From an uncultured Eubacteriales bacterium (lineage in GTDB: Bacteria; Bacillota; Clostridia; Oscillospirales; Acutalibacteraceae): a stretch of 64,000 nt of DNA. Made by a program: the position numbers and the translations under genes. How positions within the stretch are numbered: the stretch's first letter is position 1; each line of letters opens with the position of its first letter. The notes under the pieces are model-generated. The model did not search any database. It was not told the origin of the DNA and worked only from the letters and a program-made list of their open reading frames with translations. Below are positions 9,370 to 18,330 of the stretch, piece after piece. The stretch lies in NCBI GenBank assembly GCA_934477125.1, contig CAKSOL010000002.1:247997-311996 (forward strand), read 5' to 3'.

Positions 9370-9912
9370 TTATTTATATCTGAATGAATTACGCAGTTTA
9401 TTCGCCGCATCCTCGCCGCGTAGCACTCTTAACAGGGCAAGTCCGAAATCAATAGCTCCGCCCGCGCCCCAGCCGGTTACAATATTACCGTCAACAACCG
9501 CAGGACAGTCGGAAACAATAACCGCCCCGGCGAGCGACTCCTCAAATCCGGGAAAACAGGTTGCTCTTTTGCCGTTGAGCAATCCCTTATGTCCCAATAT
9601 CGACGGCGCGGCGCATATCGCTCCGAGCAGTATATTGTTTTTGGCGGCGTAGCTGATAAAATACTGAACTGCGCTGTCATTTTCGAGATTTTTCGTACCC
9701 GGCATTCCTCCCGGAAGAATAACGCCCTCAAGATTTTCTGTTGTCGCCTCATCAGGTATTATATCGGCAGCAACTGTTATACCGTGCGCCCCTGTAACAT
9801 TTTTTCCGGTAACTCCGACGGTTTTTACTTCAACTCCGCCGCGCCTGAGCAGGTCAACCGGCGCTAACGCCTCAACCTCCTCAAAGCCGTCGGCAAGAAA
9901 AACATATACCAT
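9370..9912 (-). CDS. DJ-1/PfpI (YajL-like) family protein
   Basis: 180-aa single-domain protein with the DJ-1 nucleophile elbow GAICAAPS (C100), an N-terminal FEEVEAL acidic motif and ILPGGMPG. The length and motif order match YajL/DJ-1-type proteins linked to thiol stress and glyoxal handling; the exact activity is disputed for the family. One nucleotide separates it from tmk upstream, so it is translated as part of the same message. Confidence 0.9.
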   Translation of the reverse strand: MVYVFLADGFEEVEALAPVDLLRRGGVEVKTVGVTGKNVTGAHGITVAADIIPDEATTENLEGVILPGGMPGTKNLENDSAVQYFISYAAKNNILLGAICAAPSILGHKGLLNGKRATCFPGFEESLAGAVIVSDCPAVVDGNIVTGWGAGGAIDFGLALLRVLRGEDAANKLRNSFRYK

Positions 9913-9913
9913 T

Positions 9914-10585
9914 TTATTTTACTCCTATTGCGGCAAGAGCCGCGTTCGTTATTTTTTCGGAAATGCTTTCAATCGGCAGCGGAAGTCCGTTTTCCGCGCA
10001 GGATATAACGCTCCAGCCGGAATACTCGGCAGTATGAAGAGCGGCGCGCCTGCATGCCGCGAGATACTCGGTGTCGCGCTCGTGAATATCCTTTTTTTCC
10101 TGTTCGCCGTTATATCGGTGAGCAAGCAGCTTTTGAGAAACCTCAACCGGCATATCAAGGAAAATTACGAGATTAGGCTTAGGAATTCCCATTTTACCGT
10201 ATTCAAAATCATACAGCCAGTCAAGAAAACCGTTCCATTGCTCCGGCGGCAGCTTTGAGCATTGGTGAACCGCGTTGGCTGTTGTATACCGCCCCGCAAC
10301 GACGGTTCCGCCTGAACGGTAGAAATCGCCCCAGTCGGTTTTATAAGAAGCAAAGCGGTCCGCCGCATAGAAAACACTTGCGGCGTAGGCGTTTACATCG
10401 CCGGGGCGAGAGCCGAATTTACCTGAAAGATACATTTTAACAAGCGCGCTTGAATCGCTTTCGTAATCCGGAAAGGAAACGCTTCTGCACTCAACGCCGT
10501 GATTGGAAAGCGCTTTCGGCAGCAGAGACAGCTGAGTTGATTTTCCGCAGCCGTCAAGTCCTTCTATAACAATCAGCTTTCCCAT
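9914..10585 (-). CDS. tmk: Thymidylate kinase-like protein
   Basis: 223-aa P-loop kinase: IEGLDGCGKSTQLS at residues 7-20 (Walker A), followed by the DRF-like motif AADRFAS and a LID region with several arginines. It converts dTMP to dTDP. Its gene overlaps the 3' end of thyX, the enzyme that makes dTMP, by 13 nt, a strong functional pairing. The sequence is more divergent than standard Tmk (longer, KTDWGDF insert), so a paralogous dNMP kinase role remains possible. Confidence 0.85.
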   Translation of the reverse strand: MGKLIVIEGLDGCGKSTQLSLLPKALSNHGVECRSVSFPDYESDSSALVKMYLSGKFGSRPGDVNAYAASVFYAADRFASYKTDWGDFYRSGGTVVAGRYTTANAVHQCSKLPPEQWNGFLDWLYDFEYGKMGIPKPNLVIFLDMPVEVSQKLLAHRYNGEQEKKDIHERDTEYLAACRRAALHTAEYSGWSVISCAENGLPLPIESISEKITNAALAAIGVK

Positions 10586-11352
10586 TTCTTTTTCATTTCC
10601 TCATATCTTTCTCTGACATCGGAAGCCTTTCCGCAGCTCATTTTTCCTTCCGGACATCCTCCGGAAACGCAGGGCGGACCGGCTTTTTTAAAGAGCGACG
10701 GCGCAACCTCGCATACAAGACGGAGCATCTGGTCGGCAACGTCTCTAATTTCCCATTGCGCGCGGGCGCAGCAGCGGTGACGGAAAAAGTTGAAAAGGGA
10801 ACGGGCATTCATGGTAACGACCATTTTTGTTTCGCATGCGTTCGGTAAAACAAAGCGCGCATCCTCGTTTGCTTTTTTCTGAGCCAAACGCGCCGCGGTT
10901 TTATCATCCTTCCCCTCGGCGATAAATGCGGCGGTGTGCCGTGCGGCAAGCAGCTCGGCAAGCTTGTCATACGCTTCCTGGTCTGCTCTCATAGTTTCCT
11001 CATATATTTTCTTCGCTTCCGGAATTGCTGCGATTTCCGGAGGGGTAACGTATTCAAAATTTCCTTCGCTTACATAGCGCTGGCTTTTAACCGAATAGGA
11101 GGCTATGCGGTGGCGCGTTATCTGTGCAAGCAGGGAACGTGACACTCCCTCAATACCGAATGTAAAGCTCGCATGCTCAATAGGACTTTCGTGTCCGAGA
11201 CCTGAAAGCATTTCAAGGAATGAGGCGGCTTTTTCATCCGTTAATCCGTCGTACAGCTCGTCCGGAGAGGCTGAGCTGTAACAAAGCTTTGCCGCCGCCG
11301 CGATAGTTCTTTCGGGGTCGGGGGTATATGCTAACAGAGTGACCTTTGCCAT
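10573..11352 (-). CDS. thyX: Flavin-dependent thymidylate synthase ThyX
   Basis: 259 aa. The diagnostic ThyX motif RHRxxSYxxxSQRY is present at residues 80-93 (RHRIASYSVKSQRY), with SPIEHASFTF before it. The enzyme makes dTMP from dUMP using FAD, NADPH and methylene-tetrahydrofolate. The C-terminus carries an extra cysteine-rich tail (PPCVSGGCPEGKMSCGK). It is the first gene of the operon thyX-tmk-pfpI-mltG-U32-trkA-trkH; a consensus promoter sits 31 nt upstream. Confidence 0.95.
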   Translation of the reverse strand: MAKVTLLAYTPDPERTIAAAAKLCYSSASPDELYDGLTDEKAASFLEMLSGLGHESPIEHASFTFGIEGVSRSLLAQITRHRIASYSVKSQRYVSEGNFEYVTPPEIAAIPEAKKIYEETMRADQEAYDKLAELLAARHTAAFIAEGKDDKTAARLAQKKANEDARFVLPNACETKMVVTMNARSLFNFFRHRCCARAQWEIRDVADQMLRLVCEVAPSLFKKAGPPCVSGGCPEGKMSCGKASDVRERYEEMKKKWES

Positions 11353-11382
11353 TTATATCACATCTCCAATTCTTTTCACCTT

Positions 11383-11411
11383 ATTATAGCAAATAAGAAT
11401 GCAGATATCAA
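11383..11411 (-). promoter_or_regulatory. Promoter of the thyX operon
   Basis: Leftward TTGATA, 17-nt spacer, TATAAT. It is the only recognisable promoter before the seven closely spaced genes ending with trkH. Confidence 0.75.
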
Positions 11412-11496
11412 TACAGTTTTTTATCAAATAATGTTTTTGTGCCGAATATGTATATGTTATCGGGCAAATTGCCGTCTTTGCCCGATGCTTTTCCTG

Positions 11497-11691
11497 TTAG
11501 GAGTTTTTCTTTTTATTATCCCTTTTAGGATATCCCTGCGCTATTTCCGGATATTTGTTGTAGCTTTCGGCTGTCGGCTGAATGTTGTAGGTGCCGTATT
11601 TATTAACCATTTCAAACGCCGTTTCCGGCTGTCCGTCAACAGGTATTGCGGAAACAGCGGTATCCGGAAGCTTTTCTTTACGTTCCTTCAT
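11497..11691 (-). CDS. Small hypothetical protein, 64 aa
   Basis: 64-residue soluble, Lys/Asn/Tyr-rich protein beginning MKERKEKLPDTAVSAIP. A strong GGGAGGTG ribosome site 8 nt before the ATG supports translation. No hydrophobic segment or recognisable domain is present, and it is not embedded in another gene. Not recognised; function unknown. Confidence 0.6.
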   Translation of the reverse strand: MKERKEKLPDTAVSAIPVDGQPETAFEMVNKYGTYNIQPTAESYNKYPEIAQGYPKRDNKKKNS

Positions 11692-11744
11692 CGGATTTCA
11701 CCTCCCGTATATTTATTTTTACGCTTAAAATACGTATAATTCGT

Positions 11745-11773
11745 TTGACAGCGCAATTAGGATGTGATATACT
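11745..11773 (+). promoter_or_regulatory. Promoter of serS
   Basis: Perfect TTGACA, 17-nt spacer, TATACT, with about 25 nt from the predicted start to the serS ATG. The short leader leaves no room for a T-box riboswitch. Confidence 0.85.
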
Positions 11774-11802
11774 TGTTTTCGTAATGAAACGGAGGAGTAA
11801 AA

Positions 11803-13122
11803 ATGCTGGATATCCGATTTATATGTGAAAATCCCGATGCTGTTAAGGAAAACATTAAAAAGAAATTTGAAGATTCAAAGCTTCCGCTTGTCGATGAGGT
11901 AATCGCGCTGTATAACGAGAAAAAGGACGTAAACAGCCGTGCTAACGATCTGCGCGCAAACCGTAATAAGGTCAGCCGTCAGATAGGCGTTCTTATGGGA
12001 CAGGGCAAGCGCGACGAGGCGGAGGAAATGAAACGCCTTGTAAATGAGCAGGCGGCAGAGCTTAAAGCGCTTGAGGAACGCGAAACCGAGCTTGAACGTC
12101 AGGTCAGGGAGCGTCAGATGAAAATACCGAATATCGTTGACGATAGCGTTCCGGTGGGACGTGACGACAGCGAGAATGTCGAGGTTGAGCAATTCGGAGC
12201 GCAGACCAATCCCGAATTTGAAGTACCGTATCATACCGATATAATGGCGCTGTTTGACGGAATAGACAAGGAAGCCGCCGGACGCGTTGCAGGCGAGGGC
12301 TTTTATTATCTTTCCGGCGATATTGCCCGTATGCACTCCGCTGTTACGGCATATGCCCGCGATTTTATGATTAACAAGGGATTTACCTATTTTATCCCTC
12401 CGTTTATGATTCGCAGCAGCGTTGTTACAGGCGTTATGAGCTTCGAGGAAATGGACGCTATGATGTATAAGATAGAGGGCGAGGATCTTTATCTTATCGG
12501 AACATCAGAACATTCGATGATAGGTAAATTTATTGATACCGTTACCGACGAGGACAAGCTTCCTCTTACATTGACGAGCTATTCTCCCTGTTTCCGCAAG
12601 GAAAAGGGGGCGCACGGTATTGAGGAACGCGGAATATACCGTATACATCAGTTTGAAAAGCAGGAAATGATTGTCGTATGCCGTCCTGAGGAGAGTATGG
12701 AATGGTTCAATAAAATGTGGAGCTATTCGGTTGAGCTGTTCCGCAGCCTTGATATTCCGGTTAGAACCCTTGAATGCTGCACAGGCGACCTTGCCGACCT
12801 GAAGGTTAAATCTTATGACGTTGAAGCGTGGAGTCCTAAGCAGAAGAAATATTTTGAGGTATGCTCCTGTTCAAACCTCGGCGATGCTCAGGCGAGGAGA
12901 CTCGGAATAAGAGTAAAGGGTGCGGACGGAAAGAAATATTTGGCTCACACGTTAAACAATACGGTTGTAGCCCCTCCGCGTATGCTTATCGCTCTGCTTG
13001 AAAACAATCTTGAGTTTGACGGCGAGTATTACAGCGTTAAAATTCCTAAGGCTTTGCAGCCGTATATGGGCGGAACCGAAGTAATTCGCGCAAAGCATAA
13101 ATACGAGGCTCCCAAGAAATAA
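11803..13122 (+). CDS. serS: Seryl-tRNA synthetase
   Basis: 439-aa class II synthetase. A long N-terminal antiparallel coiled coil (about 27-110, rich in Lys/Glu/Arg) binds the tRNA-Ser variable arm. The catalytic domain shows class II motif 2 (CFRKEKGAHG) and motif 3 near the C-terminus (NNTVVAPPRMLIALLENN). GGAGGAG precedes the ATG. Three tRNA-Ser genes occur about 38 kb away. It ends just before a perfect bidirectional terminator. Confidence 0.97.
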   Translation: MLDIRFICENPDAVKENIKKKFEDSKLPLVDEVIALYNEKKDVNSRANDLRANRNKVSRQIGVLMGQGKRDEAEEMKRLVNEQAAELKALEERETELERQVRERQMKIPNIVDDSVPVGRDDSENVEVEQFGAQTNPEFEVPYHTDIMALFDGIDKEAAGRVAGEGFYYLSGDIARMHSAVTAYARDFMINKGFTYFIPPFMIRSSVVTGVMSFEEMDAMMYKIEGEDLYLIGTSEHSMIGKFIDTVTDEDKLPLTLTSYSPCFRKEKGAHGIEERGIYRIHQFEKQEMIVVCRPEESMEWFNKMWSYSVELFRSLDIPVRTLECCTGDLADLKVKSYDVEAWSPKQKKYFEVCSCSNLGDAQARRLGIRVKGADGKKYLAHTLNNTVVAPPRMLIALLENNLEFDGEYYSVKIPKALQPYMGGTEVIRAKHKYEAPKK

Positions 13123-13139
13123 AAAATTTACTGTTATAA

Positions 13140-13168
13140 AACCCCCGCCGGGCTGCCCGGCGGGGGTT
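13140..13168. terminator. Bidirectional terminator between serS and glnN
   Basis: Perfect 14-bp palindromic arms (13140-13153 and 13155-13168; AACCCCCGCCGGGC and complement) with almost no loop. It lies between the convergent serS and glutamine synthetase genes. Confidence 0.85.
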
Positions 13169-13171
13169 AAG

Positions 13172-15259
13172 TTATATGTTAAACAGCATTTCGCCGTATC
13201 CGGGATACGGCCATATATCGCGCGGAACGAGAGTTTCTGCGGTATCGGCGGCGTGGCGTATATTCTCCATCAGCCATAAAACATTATCGTGATAATACTC
13301 TGCGCGGCGGTCCGCGGCGCAGGCTTCAGCTTTCTGAGTTGTTTCGCTGAGCTTTCCGGTCAGCCTGTAAAGCTGTAAATTAAGCTCGCTTAACTGCTTT
13401 ATGATTTCGCTTTCAACAGTTGTATCAATGTCGCCTGAAACCGAACGTCTGTCGGAAACGGCGCGGCATAAGCGGTCGCTGTATTCGCTGACAGTGGGAA
13501 TAACATCGCGCTTTATCATATCGATAAGCGTTAAGGCCTCAATATGAATTGTTTTGCAATAATTTTCAAGAGCAATATCGGCGCGGCAGATAAGCTCGGT
13601 TCTGTCAAGAACACCGTGTCTTTCAAACAGGGCTACATTTTCACCGGTTTTGAGGTGCGGTATTGCTTCAGGAGTGCTGCGGAGATTGAGCAGACCGCGC
13701 TGAGCTGCTTCTTTGCACCATTCCTCGGAGTAACCGTCGCCGTTGAAAATTATTCTTCCGTTATTTTTAACGGTTTCGGCAATTATTGCGCGTACCTCGC
13801 TTTCAAAATTTTCGCATTTTTCAAGCCGGTCGGCGAAATCCGAGAAAACATCGGCGACCATGGTGTTCAGCATAACGTTGGCGTCGGAAATGGAGGCGCC
13901 TGAGCCCAGCATACGGAATTCAAATTTGTTGCCTGTGAAGGCGAACGGAGATGTGCGGTTGCGGTCGGTGTTGTCGCGCCTTATATACGGGATAACATCC
14001 GTTCCGACTGTCATTTTTATGCGATGCGCGTCATTATGGCGCACGCCGTGCGAAATATCCTCAAGTATGGATGTCAGCTCGTCGCCGAGGAATATTGAAA
14101 TGATAGCCGGGGGAGCCTCATCAGCGCCTAACCGATGGTCGTTTCCGGCGCTTGCAACCGATATTCTCAATAGCTCCTGATGCTCGTCAACCGCCTTGAT
14201 AACAGCGGCGAGAGTGAGCAAAAACAAAAGATTATCGCTCGGCAGCTTTCCGGGAGAAAGAAAGTTAATTCCGGTATCGGTCGTTATCGACCAGTTGTTG
14301 TGCTTTCCGCTTCCGTTTACTCCGTCAAACGGCTTTTCGTGCAGCAGACAGACGAGACCGTGCCGCGCCGCAACCTTTTTCATCATCTCCATAGTAAGCT
14401 GATTATGGTCGGCGGCGATATTAACGGTAGTAAACACCGGCGCTAACTCGTGCTGAGCCGGTGCAACCTCATTATGTTCGGTTTTTGCATATACTCCGAG
14501 CCGCCAAAGCTCCTTGTCAAGCTCTTTCATAAACGCGGCGACGCGCGGTTTGATAACCCCGAAATAATGGTCGTTCATTTCCTGACCCTTAGGCGGCATG
14601 GCTCCGAGCAAGGTACGGCCGGTAAAGATAAGGTCCGGGCGGCGGTCATATGTATTTTTATCAATCAGAAAATATTCCTGCTCCGGACCTACGGTAACGT
14701 TTACGCGTTTAACATCGTCAAGCCCGAAAAGCCTTGCAATTCTGAGAGCCTGCCTGTTTATAGCGTCCATACTGCGCAGCAGGGGGGTCTTTTTATCAAG
14801 CGCCTGCCCGGTATACGAACAAAACGCCGTCGGAATACACAGCGTGCGGTCCTTTATAAAAGCGTATGAGCTCGGGTCCCATGCGGTGTATCCGCGCGCT
14901 TCAAAGGTTGCGCGAAGTCCGCCGGACGGAAATGAGGATGCGTCCGGCTCGCCCTTAATAAGCTCCTTGCCGGAAAATTCGGTAACAACACGACCGCCGT
15001 CTGCCGGGGAAATAAAGCTGTCGTGCTTTTCAGCCGTTATTCCGGTCATAGGCTGGAACCAATGGGTAAAATGAGTTGCTCCTTTCTCAATCGCCCAGTC
15101 CTTCATAGCCGCGGCAACCGTGTCCGCGATACTGCTGTCAATACTGCGTCCCTCTTTAACCGAGGTTTTAAGGGAACGGTATATTTCCTTAGGCAGACGC
15201 TCGGACATTGCCTCGTCTCCGAATACATAGCTGCCGAAAAGCTCGTTAATATTTTCCAA
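13172..15259 (-). CDS. glnN: Type III glutamine synthetase (GlnN)
   Basis: 695 aa, the length range of GSIII and about 250 aa longer than GlnA. It contains VGPEQEYFLIDKNTYDRRPDL, an ATP-site like KHNNWSI, and EHNEVAPAQHELAP. It makes glutamine from glutamate, ammonia and ATP. The start is set at a TTG at 15259: a perfectly spaced GGAGG precedes it and the protein then begins MENINELFGSYVF, the GSIII N-terminus; the upstream in-frame ATG at 15304 would place the ribosome site inside the gene. It has its own promoter at 15295-15323. Confidence 0.93.
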   Translation of the reverse strand: MENINELFGSYVFGDEAMSERLPKEIYRSLKTSVKEGRSIDSSIADTVAAAMKDWAIEKGATHFTHWFQPMTGITAEKHDSFISPADGGRVVTEFSGKELIKGEPDASSFPSGGLRATFEARGYTAWDPSSYAFIKDRTLCIPTAFCSYTGQALDKKTPLLRSMDAINRQALRIARLFGLDDVKRVNVTVGPEQEYFLIDKNTYDRRPDLIFTGRTLLGAMPPKGQEMNDHYFGVIKPRVAAFMKELDKELWRLGVYAKTEHNEVAPAQHELAPVFTTVNIAADHNQLTMEMMKKVAARHGLVCLLHEKPFDGVNGSGKHNNWSITTDTGINFLSPGKLPSDNLLFLLTLAAVIKAVDEHQELLRISVASAGNDHRLGADEAPPAIISIFLGDELTSILEDISHGVRHNDAHRIKMTVGTDVIPYIRRDNTDRNRTSPFAFTGNKFEFRMLGSGASISDANVMLNTMVADVFSDFADRLEKCENFESEVRAIIAETVKNNGRIIFNGDGYSEEWCKEAAQRGLLNLRSTPEAIPHLKTGENVALFERHGVLDRTELICRADIALENYCKTIHIEALTLIDMIKRDVIPTVSEYSDRLCRAVSDRRSVSGDIDTTVESEIIKQLSELNLQLYRLTGKLSETTQKAEACAADRRAEYYHDNVLWLMENIRHAADTAETLVPRDIWPYPGYGEMLFNI

Positions 15260-15294
15260 ACCGATACCTCCAAAAATGTAAAACATCTTATACC

Positions 15295-15323
15295 AGTATA
15301 ACAAAGCCGTCTTTGCTTGTCAA
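15295..15323 (-). promoter_or_regulatory. Promoter of glnN
   Basis: Leftward TTGACA, 17-nt spacer, TATACT, giving a leader of roughly 30 nt to the TTG start of glnN. Confidence 0.8.
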
Positions 15324-15383
15324 ACATTTGTATATAAGAATGATATTCTAAACTTTGCCGCTGTTTATCTTAATAAAATTAAG

Positions 15384-16637
15384 CTATCTCCAATGAAAGG
15401 TTACCGTATCAAGGACGGTTGTAATTTCGGATATTGTAACGGCGGAGGAAAATGAATTAAGAGATTTCTGTATCGCTTGAACGCAGGAATTATAGTCCTT
15501 TTCAAAGCTTTTTAAAAGCTTGTCGGAGGTTATTCTGAATGTCAGACTTTTTTCTCCTCTGTAAGCTGCCTCACTGATTTTTAACGCCGCCTGAGAACTG
15601 TAATCAGAAATATCAAGGTTTAATCCGTTATATGTGAAATAGTTATAAGAGGTTGAAGTACAGCTGTCATTTCTGAGATTGTAGCTTGAATTTTCCGAGG
15701 CGGTATACGCAGAAAAATCCGATGATATCGTATGGTCACGTTTTATTTCTTCGTCAGTAACGTTGAAATATAAATAATACGGTTCTCCGCCATCGTTATC
15801 GTCCCATGTAACATCAAGATGATACCAGCCGTCGCCGGGATTTATTAAATTCCATAAATGACCCTCTCCGCGGCTTTCTCCGGAAATCAGCGTGCAGGGT
15901 ATGCCTAATTTTTGGCAGAGGAGCTGCATAGCTCTTGAATATCCCTCGCAGACCGCTTTTCCGTTCACAAGCGCACCATAGGCGGTATAAACCAGGCTTT
16001 CCGGTTCTCCGGCTTCATATGTTGTCTGACTGCAAAGGGCATCGTGGAAAATACATTCCGCCTCAAACCGTGAAAGTCCCGCAGCCTGATCTACAAGGAT
16101 GCCGACCGCAAGGTCTAATTCCCATACCATTCTGTCTCGTTCGCTGCTGTCTATAAGATAGCTGCAATTATGCCTGCTGTCGCTGTACGACAGGGCAAGG
16201 CTTACAGGGGAGTTATCGGAATTTCCGCCGTTTATAAGATAGGTATAAGGCATCCAGAACAGCTCAGGATGGTCGTTTGAAACAGCCTGATAGGCGGCGC
16301 TTATATCGCGGTTAATGTCGCCCGAAAAGCTGCCGAGCTTGAAAAAGCCTTCGGTCATTTCGCGGACAGCCGCAAGAATAACCCGGTATATTTTTTTCTG
16401 CTGCTTTGTAAGAACATTATAGCAGTACAGGCTTTGCTCGGTACTGGTCGGAATTGCCGCAGGCTCTACCGATATAATTTCTTCGGTTATTATTTCAACC
16501 GTTTCTCCGCCGAAACCGGAAAGCTTTCCGATTTTCTGAGCCGCATCTGAAATTCCGCTTGTTATATCCTCAACAGAGCATCCGGAGCATAGAAAAATAA
16601 CAGCGGCAGCAAGAATAGAAACAAGCCTTTTTTTCAC
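15384..16637 (-). CDS. Lipoprotein with transglutaminase-like domain
   Basis: 417 aa. A lipoprotein signal peptide ends in the lipobox LCSGC (cysteine about residue 20). The central region carries a transglutaminase/protease-like core with a Cys-His-Asp triad: GKAVCEGYS, GEGHLWNL and GWYHLDVTWDD. These extracytoplasmic domains are usually found in cell-envelope proteins of Clostridia. It overlaps the upstream membrane-anchored gene by 4 nt and is the last gene of the ychF-led train. Substrate unknown. Confidence 0.85.
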   Translation of the reverse strand: MKKRLVSILAAAVIFLCSGCSVEDITSGISDAAQKIGKLSGFGGETVEIITEEIISVEPAAIPTSTEQSLYCYNVLTKQQKKIYRVILAAVREMTEGFFKLGSFSGDINRDISAAYQAVSNDHPELFWMPYTYLINGGNSDNSPVSLALSYSDSRHNCSYLIDSSERDRMVWELDLAVGILVDQAAGLSRFEAECIFHDALCSQTTYEAGEPESLVYTAYGALVNGKAVCEGYSRAMQLLCQKLGIPCTLISGESRGEGHLWNLINPGDGWYHLDVTWDDNDGGEPYYLYFNVTDEEIKRDHTISSDFSAYTASENSSYNLRNDSCTSTSYNYFTYNGLNLDISDYSSQAALKISEAAYRGEKSLTFRITSDKLLKSFEKDYNSCVQAIQKSLNSFSSAVTISEITTVLDTVTFHWR

Positions 16638-17236
16638 TGAAACACTTCCTCTGTGTTATCTTCAATATCAGCATTGGCGCAAAGGTCCTTCAGCCATTCC
16701 GGCCAGGAATAGCAAAGCGGAACGGTAAGACCGGTTTTACTGTTTTGCAGCAGAAAGGTAAGCTGTCCGCGGGTTATGCCCTGAGAAGCTATTCTGTTAA
16801 AAACAGCCTCCATAATTTCCTTTTTTCCAACGGCATTTTCCGAAAGCAGCTTAACCGTCTGAGAACCGGTATACCTCAGAATTTTGTTATCAAACATTAT
16901 TTCAATCCCGCCCAGGCGGTCGATAAATCCTGCCGCAGTCCCGGAAAGCGGCTGAAGCTCATAATCGTACCCGGCATTTTCATCGGCGCCTATAACGGCA
17001 GTTAATCTTCCGGCTGAAAATTCGAGATAGAGCAGCGCGCTGCTTCTGTCTGAAAAAACGTATTTAACCGTAACGCTGCCCGGAACGGAGGAGTAGGGCA
17101 TTTTATCAGCCGATTCTGCGGTATTGGCGGCATCCTTATTGTTTACCAGATAAATCCAGCCGAGACCGGCAAATGCGCTTAGGCATACGGCAATAACGCC
17201 GCATAGAAAAATAATCTTTAACCGTTGCTTTTTCAA
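16634..17236 (-). CDS. Membrane-anchored hypothetical protein
   Basis: 200 aa with a basic N-terminus and one hydrophobic helix (about 8-30), then an extracytoplasmic domain of about 165 residues. No family recognised. The 4-nt ATGA overlap with the transglutaminase-like lipoprotein downstream implies translational coupling and a shared envelope role. Confidence 0.7.
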   Translation of the reverse strand: MKKQRLKIIFLCGVIAVCLSAFAGLGWIYLVNNKDAANTAESADKMPYSSVPGSVTVKYVFSDRSSALLYLEFSAGRLTAVIGADENAGYDYELQPLSGTAAGFIDRLGGIEIMFDNKILRYTGSQTVKLLSENAVGKKEIMEAVFNRIASQGITRGQLTFLLQNSKTGLTVPLCYSWPEWLKDLCANADIEDNTEEVFQ

Positions 17237-17277
17237 ATTTCGTCACCCCGGAATATTATCGGGAAAACGACTTGATT

Positions 17278-17580
17278 TTATACGAGAAAAAGCTCTGTTA
17301 TGAATACTACCGCGCAGGAGCAAACCGCAACATTCAGAAGCTTTGCTCCCGCAGCCGCAAGCAATATTCCGGCAAGCAGGGCGGCAAGTCCCGACCATTG
17401 CGAGCCGGTCGCCTCAAGAATTGCAGGAAAGGTCATAACGCTCAGGGTAACATAGGGGACATAATATAAAAATGAACGGAATGTCCTGTTTGTTATCCTG
17501 CGGCGCATAAGAGTAAGCGGCAGCGCCCTTATAAGATATGTAACAGCCGCCATTATAAGTATATAAATGTATTTATTCAT
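17278..17580 (-). CDS. azlD: AzlD-type branched-chain amino acid export subunit
   Basis: 100 aa with three or four hydrophobic helices and the family-typical TYLIRALPLTLMRRRI near the N-terminus. AzlD is the small partner of AzlC in branched-chain amino acid (or analogue) export. Its start overlaps the azlC stop by 4 nt. Confidence 0.88.
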   Translation of the reverse strand: MNKYIYILIMAAVTYLIRALPLTLMRRRITNRTFRSFLYYVPYVTLSVMTFPAILEATGSQWSGLAALLAGILLAAAGAKLLNVAVCSCAVVFITELFLV

Positions 17581-18314
17581 AATTCCTTATCCTCATCCTC
17601 CGGATTTTCGGCTTCCTCCGGAACCGGAAACAAGACAGCCGCCGCAAGAGAAATGACGACCGTTATAATTATTATTCTCAGTCCTGAGTCAATTCCCTTT
17701 AAAAACGGCGCCTTTGCAAAAATATAGCTCAGAGCCATAGAAATCAAAGAAATTCCTGCTATTATGCGGCTTTTTTTAGCCTGCGGAACAACGATTGCGA
17801 TAAACATACCGTAAAGACCTACTCCGAGAGCGCTGACAATCCGTGCAGGCAGTATGTCACCGGTCAGAACTCCGAGAGCCGTTCCAACGGTCCAGCATGG
17901 GATAGAAACCGTCATAGCGCCGTAATTATAAAACGGGTTTAATTTTCCCTTAACCGAAACCGAAATCGCGAACAGCTCGTCGGTAACGTCAAATGCAATC
18001 AGAAATCTGTGAAAAAACGGGAGCTTGGGGTCGAGCTTCTGGCTCAGTGCGCAGGACATAAGCAGATATCTTGCGTTGGCAATAAGAACCATAGCCGCAG
18101 CTATTAAATACGGGGCATTTGCGCCTATTTGTGTGAAACCGGCATATTCTCCGGCGGATGCGTTGAGAAGAAAGCTTGCGAGAGCAGCCTGAAAGGCGGA
18201 AAGTCCCGCTATTCTGCGGGCGGTTATTCCCAATGCGAACGAAACGGCAAAATAGCCGAGTGCGATAGGTATACCGTCGCGCAGTCCCTGACGGTACCAA
18301 TATTTATTTTGCAT
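17577..18314 (-). CDS. azlC: AzlC-type branched-chain amino acid exporter
   Basis: 245-aa membrane protein: GLRDGIPIALGYFAVSFALG at the start is the AzlC signature, followed by several helices with NARYLLMSCAL. The acidic C-terminus (EEAENPEDEDKEL) runs into azlD. It forms the two-component exporter with AzlD. It lies 16 nt downstream of the flippase gene. Confidence 0.9.
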   Translation of the reverse strand: MQNKYWYRQGLRDGIPIALGYFAVSFALGITARRIAGLSAFQAALASFLLNASAGEYAGFTQIGANAPYLIAAAMVLIANARYLLMSCALSQKLDPKLPFFHRFLIAFDVTDELFAISVSVKGKLNPFYNYGAMTVSIPCWTVGTALGVLTGDILPARIVSALGVGLYGMFIAIVVPQAKKSRIIAGISLISMALSYIFAKAPFLKGIDSGLRIIIITVVISLAAAVLFPVPEEAENPEDEDKEL

Positions 18315-18330
18315 TTTTAAAATTACATCC

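Noticed and set aside
11692..11802. T-box riboswitch before serS
   Set aside because: The leader is only about 25 nt after a clear promoter; no T-box sequence is present. None is seen before gltX or glnS either.
15260..15304. Upstream ATG for glutamine synthetase
   Set aside because: The GGAGG site would fall inside the gene; the TTG at 15259 gives the family N-terminus.
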